Shown piece after piece: positions 58,596-64,000 of a DNA stretch of 64,000 bases. Made by a program: the position numbers and the translations under genes. This DNA is from Pseudomonadota bacterium (GTDB taxonomy: Bacteria; Desulfobacterota; Desulfobacteria; Desulfobacterales; RPRI01): the NCBI GenBank assembly GCA_018830925.1, contig JAHJRK010000203.1:21097-85096 (forward strand). Direction: 5' to 3'. The notes below the pieces were generated by a model, which did not search any database, had not been told where the DNA came from, and saw only the letters and a list, made by a program, of their open reading frames with translations. Numbering within the stretch: the stretch's first letter is position 1; each line of letters begins with the position of its first letter.

Positions 58596-59756
58596 ATGCT
58601 TGCATATTTTGACTGTTTTTCCGGGATAAGCGGGGACATGACTCTGGGCGCTTTAATTGATCTCGGTGTGCCGGTTGATTGGCTGAAAGAGAGCATTCGC
58701 AGTATTCCTTTGAAAGATTTTGACCTGTCTGTTTCGAGTGTTTCGAAAAACGGGATCGGCGCAAAGCGTGTTGAAGTAAAAGCCGCCGATTCCTCAATAA
58801 CAAGGGATTACTCTCAGATTATCTCGCTTATTTCGAACAGTCCGCTTTCTGCAAATGTCAGAGAAAGAGGCATTGCCATATTTGAGGAGATTGCCGGGGC
58901 TGAGGCTGAAATTCACGGATGTCCCAAAGAAACAGTACATTTCCATGAGCTTGGTGGTGTTGATTCAATTGTAGATATCGTCGGCACGGCTCTTTGCATT
59001 GAGTATCTCGGGATAACAAAAATATCTGCTTCAAAAATACCAATGGGTTCCGGTTTTGTGAAATGCCGGCATGGGATAATTCCTCTTCCCGCTCCGGCTA
59101 CCGTGTCGATATTAAAAGATGTTCCCGTTTACGGGGTTGATATAAATCATGAACTTGTAACTCCGACAGGCGCGGCTATAGTGAAGGCTCTTTCTGCATC
59201 TTTCGGAAATCTCCCGGATATGACCATTGAAAAAACGGGATATGGCGCCGGGAAACATGATTCCGGATATATCCCGAATCTATTAAGGATTATAATGGGA
59301 AGGTCTTCGGGCGGGGAATATAAGGATGAACTTATTTTTCAGGTTGAAACCTGTATTGACGACATGAACCCTGAAATATTCGGCTTTCTCATGGATCGCC
59401 TTTTTGAAGACGGGGCGCTTGATGTATGGTGGGTTCCTGTTTCCATGAAGAAAAACAGGCCCGGAACCAATGTTCACGCAATTTGTTATCCGGACAGGAA
59501 AGACGCCCTGATAAACCGCATTTTATCCGAGACGACCACTATAGGCGTCAGGTATTACGAAGTGAAAAGGAAAACACTGTCAAGATGCCTGGATGAAATT
59601 AACACAAGTTATGGAACAGTCTGCGTAAAACGCATAACAAATCCAGACGGCACCACAAGGATAGTTCCGGAATATGAGGTTTGTAAAAAAATTGCCCTTG
59701 AAAAAAAGTTGCCCCTGAAAAATGTTTACGAGAAAATTATAAAAGAAATCGGGTAA
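58596..59756 (+). CDS. larC: Nickel-pincer cofactor biosynthesis protein LarC
   Basis: A 386-residue protein of the DUF111/LarC family. 'YFDCFSGISGDMTLGALIDL', 'HFHELGGVDSIVDIVGTAL' and 'ELVTPTGAAIVKALS' are signatures. LarC inserts nickel into the pincer cofactor used by lactate racemase and relatives. larB, larE and larA are not in the window. AAAGGAAG precedes the ATG. Length normal for the unsplit form. Confidence 0.93.
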   Translation: MLAYFDCFSGISGDMTLGALIDLGVPVDWLKESIRSIPLKDFDLSVSSVSKNGIGAKRVEVKAADSSITRDYSQIISLISNSPLSANVRERGIAIFEEIAGAEAEIHGCPKETVHFHELGGVDSIVDIVGTALCIEYLGITKISASKIPMGSGFVKCRHGIIPLPAPATVSILKDVPVYGVDINHELVTPTGAAIVKALSASFGNLPDMTIEKTGYGAGKHDSGYIPNLLRIIMGRSSGGEYKDELIFQVETCIDDMNPEIFGFLMDRLFEDGALDVWWVPVSMKKNRPGTNVHAICYPDRKDALINRILSETTTIGVRYYEVKRKTLSRCLDEINTSYGTVCVKRITNPDGTTRIVPEYEVCKKIALEKKLPLKNVYEKIIKEIG

Positions 59757-59817
59757 TAAACGTTTTTTTTCAGGTTCTCCGGGTGTTTTAAATTACGAAT
59801 GATTTATGTAAAGATTA

Positions 59818-59905
59818 AGAATCCGGAAGTCAGGAATCAGAATACAGAATCTATGTAACAAATCTTTTAATTCCGGCTTCTGAATTCTGACTCCTGTCTC
59901 CTGTA
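59818..59905. repeat. Inverted 'CAGGAATCAGAAT / ATTCTGACTCCTG' words
   Basis: 'agtcaggaatcagaatacag' on the left and 'cttctgaattctgactcctg' on the right can pair; related to words at 19664-19813 and 3280-3300. Confidence 0.6.
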
Positions 59906-59954
59906 TAGTTACGCAAATCCTTGACAAAATTTGTGCCTGAATATAGAAAAGGCC

Positions 59955-60419
59955 ATGAATTTTAGAGAAAAATCGGTAATATTCCTTGCAACGGGCTTTT
60001 TTGCCGGGAATATTTCAATAGCTCCCGGTACTATCGGCACTATCGAGGGGCTTTTCTTTTGCTTTTTTTTATCCAAAACCAACCTGCTTTATGCCGCTCT
60101 TTTTCAAATTATTTTTATTGTTTTTGCAGTATGGATTGCAAATGAAGCTGAGGGGATATTGAAAAAAAAGGATCCCGGAAGTATCGTAATTGACGAAATG
60201 GCAGGAATTATGGTAACGCTTCTGGGACTTCCGTTTAATGTTGTTTCTGTAATTTCAGGTTTTTGTGTCTTCCGGTTTTTGGATATCATAAAGCCTTTTC
60301 CAATACGCACGATTGAAAAAAAACTTTCAGGCGGAGCCGGAATAGTAATGGATGATGTAGCGGCCGGGATAATAGGCAACTGCCTGTTGAGGGCAGCATT
60401 TTATGTAATAGGCTATTAG
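59955..60419 (+). CDS. pgpA: Phosphatidylglycerophosphatase A
   Basis: A 154-residue membrane enzyme that makes phosphatidylglycerol from its phosphate. 'SIAPGTIGTIEGLFFCFFLS' and 'DPGSIVIDEMAGIMVTLLGL' then 'FLDIIKPFPIRTIEKKLSGG' with 'GIVMDDVAAG' are PgpA motifs. The ATG at 59955 is chosen over a GTG at 59931. A possible sigma-70 -35 box TTGACA lies just upstream. Confidence 0.93.
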   Translation: MNFREKSVIFLATGFFAGNISIAPGTIGTIEGLFFCFFLSKTNLLYAALFQIIFIVFAVWIANEAEGILKKKDPGSIVIDEMAGIMVTLLGLPFNVVSVISGFCVFRFLDIIKPFPIRTIEKKLSGGAGIVMDDVAAGIIGNCLLRAAFYVIGY

Positions 60420-60470
60420 GCTGTGGGCTGTTAGGCTGGAGGATAGAGGCTGCGGCTAATAGTCTGCAGT
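60405..60470. repeat. Family D array after pgpA
   Basis: 'aggctattaggctgtgggct' then 'ttaggctggaggatagaggc' and 'taatagtctgcagtctaa'. It overlaps the last codons (GY, stop TAG) of pgpA. Confidence 0.8.
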
Positions 60471-60489
60471 CTAAGCGCTTACAAAGTAA

Positions 60490-60612
60490 TCGTTCAGCCA
60501 CTAAGGCGCAAAGCCACAAAGAAATGATATGTATTTTAATCCGCCGCCGGCGGAGACAAGAAAACTGAAATTATATTATAATCTTGGTGTCTTAGTGTCT
60601 TTGTGGCTTAAT
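60490..60612. repeat. Inverted repeat of 'CACAAAG' words before lepB
   Basis: 'actaaggcgcaaagccacaa' (from 60499) faces 'tcttagtgtctttgtggctt' (to 60609), with a GC-rich palindrome 'ccgccgccggcgg' between. Similar words precede the gene at 63899. Confidence 0.65.
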
Positions 60613-60637
60613 TAATATGAAAGGTGATTGATATAAA

Positions 60638-61285
60638 TTGGAAACAGATAGTTTAAATAAAAATAAATCAACTGAAATAAAGAAGAAGAGCGCCCTGAGG
60701 GAAAATATTGAGGCGATTGTTGTCGCCATAATACTCGCCCTGTTTATAAGGACGTTCATCGTGCAGGCTTTTAAGATACCTTCAGGTTCTATGAAAGAAA
60801 CTCTTCAGATAGGGGATCACATTCTTGTAAATAAATTCATATACGGGGTTAAAATTCCTTTTTTAAGAACAACTATAATCGAGGTTAAAAACCCGAAGAG
60901 AAATGATATTGTTGTTTTCAAGTTCCCGGAGGATCCGGGAAAGGATTTTATAAAAAGGGTAATCGGAGTTGCCGGAGATGTTGTTGAGCATCGTGACAAA
61001 AAAGTTTATGTAAACAATGAGCCTGTAGATGATGTATTCGGCATGTACACCGACCCTCATATCTTTCCGGGAAGTTATCAGCCGAGAGATAATTTCGGTC
61101 CTGTTACGGTGCCTCCAGATTCTCTCTTTGTAATGGGAGACAACAGGGATCACAGTTACGACAGCCGGTGGTGGGGTTTTGTAAACCTGAAAGCAGTGCA
61201 GGGAAAGGCATTTATGATATACTGGTCCTGGGATAAGGATGATTTCGGGGTAAGGTGGAACAGGATAGGAAATATGTTGAAATAG
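60638..61285 (+). CDS. lepB: Signal peptidase I
   Basis: A 215-residue inner-membrane protease cutting signal peptides. One membrane helix at about 24-44; catalytic Ser51 in 'KIPSGSMKETL' and Lys106 in 'DFIKRVIGVAGD'; then 'VMGDNRDHSYDSRWWGFV'. Single-helix short form. Start is a TTG at 60638 behind AAAGGTGA. Confidence 0.95.
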   Translation: METDSLNKNKSTEIKKKSALRENIEAIVVAIILALFIRTFIVQAFKIPSGSMKETLQIGDHILVNKFIYGVKIPFLRTTIIEVKNPKRNDIVVFKFPEDPGKDFIKRVIGVAGDVVEHRDKKVYVNNEPVDDVFGMYTDPHIFPGSYQPRDNFGPVTVPPDSLFVMGDNRDHSYDSRWWGFVNLKAVQGKAFMIYWSWDKDDFGVRWNRIGNMLK

Positions 61286-61372
61286 GCTGTTAGAGATCAG
61301 TCTGTAGGCTGTTAGCTAAACACCTACAGCCTGATCCCTAACAGCCTACAGTCTAACAGTCTATAGCCTAAA
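61284..61372. repeat. Family D array between lepB and pyrB
   Basis: 'taggctgttagagatcagtc' then 'gtaggctgttagctaaacac' and inverted 'cctacagcctgatccctaac' / 'agcctacagtctaacagtct'. Confidence 0.85.
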
Positions 61373-61385
61373 AGGCAGGTGAAAT

Positions 61386-62300
61386 ATGCAGTTTGAAAGG
61401 AAAGACATTCTTGACATGGAATCCCTTTCAGCAGAAGAAATTATCTTTATTCTCGACACAGCCGACCAGTTAAAGGAGATTTCAAGAAGACCTGTAAAAA
61501 AAGTACCGACTTTAAGAGGCAAAACCGTGGTGCTTTTTTTTTATGAACCGAGCACCCGCACACGATCTTCCTTTGAGATTGCGTCAAAGCGCCTTAGTGC
61601 AGACAGCATCTCAATATCTTCGTCTTCAAGCAGCATGGTCAAAGGAGAAACGCTTATTGATACCGCCCGGAATCTTGAGGCAATGAATCCGGATGTGATT
61701 GTAATCAGGCATCCTTCCGCCGGCGCCCCGCATATGATTGCGCGTCTGCTTAAAACATCCGTAATAAATGCAGGAGACGGAATGCATGCCCACCCAACCC
61801 AGGCTCTGCTTGATCTCATGACGGTGAGAGAAAAAAAAGGATATATAAAGGGTCTCCGGATAGCAATAATAGGGGATATATCACACAGCAGGGTTGCAAG
61901 GTCGGACTGCATCGGATTTACAAAGATGGGGGCTGATGTGGTTCTTGCAGGGCCGCCCACAATGATTCCTAAAGGGATTGAAAGCCTTGGAGTTACTGTT
62001 GCCTGTAATTCGGATGAGGCTGTAAAGGATGCCGATGTAATAATTATGCTCAGGATACAGAAAGAACGCCAGAAGAGCTTTTTATATCCTTCAGACCGTG
62101 AATATTCGAGGATTTTCGGCCTTAATGCTGAAAGACTGAAAAAAGCAAGTAAAGATGTGCTGATTATGCATCCGGGGCCGATAAACAGAGGCGTGGAAAT
62201 CTCATCCGAAGTAGCGGATGGTCCTTATTCAATTATTCTTGACCAGGTGACAAACGGTGTTTCAGTCAGGATGGCTCTTTTGTTCATACTTAGTGCCTGA
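61386..62300 (+). CDS. pyrB: Aspartate carbamoyltransferase catalytic subunit PyrB
   Basis: A 304-residue enzyme joining carbamoyl phosphate and aspartate in pyrimidine synthesis. 'FYEPSTRTRSSFEIASKRL' binds carbamoyl phosphate; 'NAGDGMHAHPTQALLDLMTV', 'IIGDISHSRVARSD' and 'IMHPGPINRGVEI' follow. AAAGGCAGG precedes the ATG. Its final codons (LSA, stop TGA) are the left end of element B. pyrC follows; no pyrI is seen. Confidence 0.97.
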   Translation: MQFERKDILDMESLSAEEIIFILDTADQLKEISRRPVKKVPTLRGKTVVLFFYEPSTRTRSSFEIASKRLSADSISISSSSSSMVKGETLIDTARNLEAMNPDVIVIRHPSAGAPHMIARLLKTSVINAGDGMHAHPTQALLDLMTVREKKGYIKGLRIAIIGDISHSRVARSDCIGFTKMGADVVLAGPPTMIPKGIESLGVTVACNSDEAVKDADVIIMLRIQKERQKSFLYPSDREYSRIFGLNAERLKKASKDVLIMHPGPINRGVEISSEVADGPYSIILDQVTNGVSVRMALLFILSA

Positions 62301-62438
62301 ACGGAAAGTGTAGATTTTGGTCTCTGAGACAAGGCCGCAGGAATTTTTGACCGCAGACGTAGCAGTGCTACGTCGAGGATCGAAAAATATCGAGAACGCA
62401 GTATCAGGCCAATAGATGCAGTGTCCGTTCGGGCACTA
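62291..62438. mobile_element. Element B (MITE-like, about 148 bp), between pyrB and pyrC
   Basis: Left end TAGTGCCTGAACGGAAAGTG and right end (read inverted) TAGTGCCCGAACGGACACTG match at most positions. Inside are the palindromes GTCTCTGAGAC and GACGTAGCAGTGCTACGTC (62356-62374). No reading frame. It spans the pyrB stop and ends 17 bases before the pyrC ATG. Confidence 0.85.
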
Positions 62439-62455
62439 CTTGCCGGAGGTGTGCG

Positions 62456-63778
62456 ATGTTGACGTTGATTAAGGGGGGAAGGGTTTTAGATCCTGGAAAA
62501 ATAGACGGCATTACGGATATTCTTGTAAAAGACGGCATAATCATTGAGGTAATTGCCAAAGCTTCGCCTTCGGGAAAATCCAAAAAGAATAATTCAGAAT
62601 CGTTAAAAAAGTATAAGGCTGACACGGTAATTGATGCTTCAGGCAAAATAGTTGTTCCGGGATTAATTGACATGCATGTCCATTTGAGGGAGCCGGGTCA
62701 GGAATATAAGGAAACAATAGAGACCGGAATCCTTGCCGCAGCGGCAGGCGGCTTTACCGGTATATGCGCTATGCCCAATACAATTCCGGTTAATGACAAC
62801 AGGCAGGTTACGGAATACATTTTAAACAGGGCAAAAGAGGTGGGCAAGGTAAATGTCTATCCTGTAGCGGCAATCAGTACGGGTCTTAAGGGGGAAGGCC
62901 TTTGCGAATACGGCGACTTAAAAGAGGCCGGCGCGATAGCCCTTTCGGATGACGGAAAACCCGTATCAAACAGCCGGCTGATGAGAAGGGCGATGGAATA
63001 CGCGAAAGGATTCGGGCTGCCGGTAATCTCTCACTGCGAAGTGAGTGAACTTTCAGCAGGCGGAGTTATGAATGAAGGGATTGTCGCAACAAGAATGGGC
63101 CTTGCAGGAATACCAAATGAAGCTGAAAGCATAATGGTTGCCAGAGATATTGCACTATGCGAGCTGACGGGTGCACATCTTCACATAGCCCATGTAAGCA
63201 CATCCCAGTCTGTCAATGCCATAAGGGAGGCCAAAAGAAAAGGTCTTCCAGTCACAGCCGAAACCGCGCCTCATTATTTTACGCTTACGGATGAAGCTGT
63301 CTCCGGTTATAATACCAATGCCAAAATGAGTCCCCCGCTTCGTTCAGCCTTTGACAGGGATGCGGTCCGCGAAGGGCTTGCAGACGGGACGATAGATGTA
63401 ATTGCAACAGACCATGCGCCTCATTCCAGTTTTGAAAAGGATGTCGAATTTGATATTGCCGCAAACGGGATTGTCGGGCTTGAAACATCCGTTTCGCTCG
63501 GGTTAAGGCTTGTTGAAGATGGCATTATCACACTGCCAGTGCTGATTGAAAAAATGTCCTGTAATCCTGCCCGGATTTTGGGCCTTGAAAGGAGCATAAA
63601 AAAGGGTGTTGCAGCGGATATTACAATTATTGATCCAGCCTTTGTTTATACCATAGATTCATCCTCATTCTACTCACTCGGCCGCAATACGCCTTTTGAA
63701 GGATGGGAAATGAAAGGGAAAGCGGTCTTGACCATGGTTGGAGGGAAAGTGGTTTTTGATAATATAATCAGGCTGTAG
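62456..63778 (+). CDS. pyrC: Dihydroorotase PyrC
   Basis: A 440-residue type I dihydroorotase of the amidohydrolase fold, third step of pyrimidine synthesis. 'DMHVHLREPGQEYKETIETG' gives the HxH metal ligands; 'GFTGICAMPNTIPVNDNRQV', 'HLHIAHVSTSQSVNAIREAK' and 'DVIATDHAPHSS' give further metal and active-site residues. GGAGGTG precedes the ATG and lies just outside element B. Usual partner of pyrB. Confidence 0.97.
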   Translation: MLTLIKGGRVLDPGKIDGITDILVKDGIIIEVIAKASPSGKSKKNNSESLKKYKADTVIDASGKIVVPGLIDMHVHLREPGQEYKETIETGILAAAAGGFTGICAMPNTIPVNDNRQVTEYILNRAKEVGKVNVYPVAAISTGLKGEGLCEYGDLKEAGAIALSDDGKPVSNSRLMRRAMEYAKGFGLPVISHCEVSELSAGGVMNEGIVATRMGLAGIPNEAESIMVARDIALCELTGAHLHIAHVSTSQSVNAIREAKRKGLPVTAETAPHYFTLTDEAVSGYNTNAKMSPPLRSAFDRDAVREGLADGTIDVIATDHAPHSSFEKDVEFDIAANGIVGLETSVSLGLRLVEDGIITLPVLIEKMSCNPARILGLERSIKKGVAADITIIDPAFVYTIDSSSFYSLGRNTPFEGWEMKGKAVLTMVGGKVVFDNIIRL

Positions 63779-63835
63779 GCTATTAGACTGTAGGCTGTAG
63801 GTAGGCTATAGGCTATAGGCTGTAGGCTAAACATC
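63774..63835. repeat. Family D array after pyrC
   Basis: 'ggctgtaggctattagactg', 'taggctgtaggtaggctata' and 'ggctataggctgtaggctaa'; it starts within the last pyrC codons (RL, stop TAG). Confidence 0.9.
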
Positions 63836-63898
63836 TGAATAAATTAGTAACTATTCAGATAGGCACAAAGGGGCAAAGGCACAGAGGCACAAAGAAAA

Positions 63899-64000
63899 AT
63901 GAAAACGTATAGAGATTTGCAGGTCTGGCAAAAATCAATGACTTTAGTTACTGAAATATATAAGATTTCTAAAGGGTTTCCCAAGGATGAAGTTTACGGA
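63899..64000 (+). CDS. Four-helix-bundle protein (S23/TIGR02436 type), start only, cut by window edge
   Basis: ATG at 63899 opens a frame of 34 codons to the window end: 'MKTYRDLQVWQKSMTLVTEI' then 'YKISKGFPKDEVYG'. 'YRDLQVWQKSM' and 'FPKDEVYG' are the first-helix signature of the four-helix-bundle proteins found in 23S rRNA intervening sequences and as stand-alone genes. Preceded by a 'caaaggcacagaggcacaaa' repeat tract. Function of the stand-alone forms is unknown. Confidence 0.8.
   Translation, partial: MKTYRDLQVWQKSMTLVTEIYKISKGFPKDEVYG

Overview
The window is a large flagellar and chemotaxis gene cluster followed by a short housekeeping region. It looks like a chromosome segment of a Desulfobacterota (former Deltaproteobacteria) member. 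This rests on the gene order (flhA-flhF-flhG-fliA, a second FliL-like gene, a YlqG/FhlB-like pair, flgF-G-A-H-I-J-N-K-L-csrA-fliW), on sigma-54 control of flagellar genes, on a selenocysteine tRNA and larC that suit an anaerobe, and on dense repeat-filled intergenic regions. No rRNA, phage, transposase or CRISPR array was seen. The genus cannot be set from the sequence alone.

Layout. 1-2.6 kb, minus strand: a periplasmic substrate-binding protein followed by a chemoreceptor-like protein cut by the window edge. 3.3-4.1 kb, minus strand: cheR. 4.6-12.5 kb, plus strand: PilZ protein, cheA, cheD, HDOD protein, CheY-like, CheX-like, cheB, cheZ, cheY. 12.6-18.8 kb: a small unknown protein and two NtrC-type sigma-54 activators around an AMIN/TPR protein. 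18.8-26.1 kb: flgB flgC fliE fliF fliG fliH fliI fliJ and a MotE-like gene. 26.7-31.2 kb: fliK flgD flgE, ending at a hairpin terminator. 31.7-47.2 kb: motA, a motB-like gene, motB, fliL fliM fliN fliO fliP fliQ fliR flhB flhA flhF flhG fliA, a FliL-like gene, two small genes, a YlqG-like gene and fhlB. 47.5-56.1 kb: flgF flgG flgA flgH flgI flgJ flgN flgK flgL csrA fliW. 56.1-57.4 kb: AT-rich gap holding selC (minus) and a small interrupted reading frame. 57.4-64 kb: M20 peptidase, larC, pgpA, lepB, pyrB, pyrC and the start of a four-helix-bundle protein.

Control. I read eight sites matching TGG[CT]A[CT]-N5-TTGC[AT] with exact -24/-12 spacing. They lie before the binding-protein/receptor pair, cheR, the pilZ-cheA operon, the AMIN/TPR gene, flgB, fliK, motA and flgF. 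They divide the cluster into transcription units, and the two encoded NtrC-family activators are the natural partners. The second activator has Glu where the receiver Asp should be. fliA (sigma-28) is present, but no flgM and no filament genes (fliC, fliD, fliS) were seen.

Repeats. The gene gaps carry several families: (A) a ~195-bp inverted-repeat element, three copies, each at the 3' end of a gene, one with a 12-bp exact flanking duplication; (B) a ~148-bp inverted-repeat element over the pyrB stop codon; (C) a ~95-bp 'ATCTGCG' element; (D) arrays of a 7-8-bp unit (GGCTGTA / TACAGCC) in at least 16 gaps; (E) a 'CCGCCA...TGGCGGACCTTCGGCGG' hairpin, one copy of which is read in frame inside cheA. 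The most unusual points are the element A insertions, the repeat-encoded CheA linker, an extra FCCH-like module in the FlgE hook protein, a MotB paralogue without the ion-channel Asp, and the Asp-to-Glu receiver.
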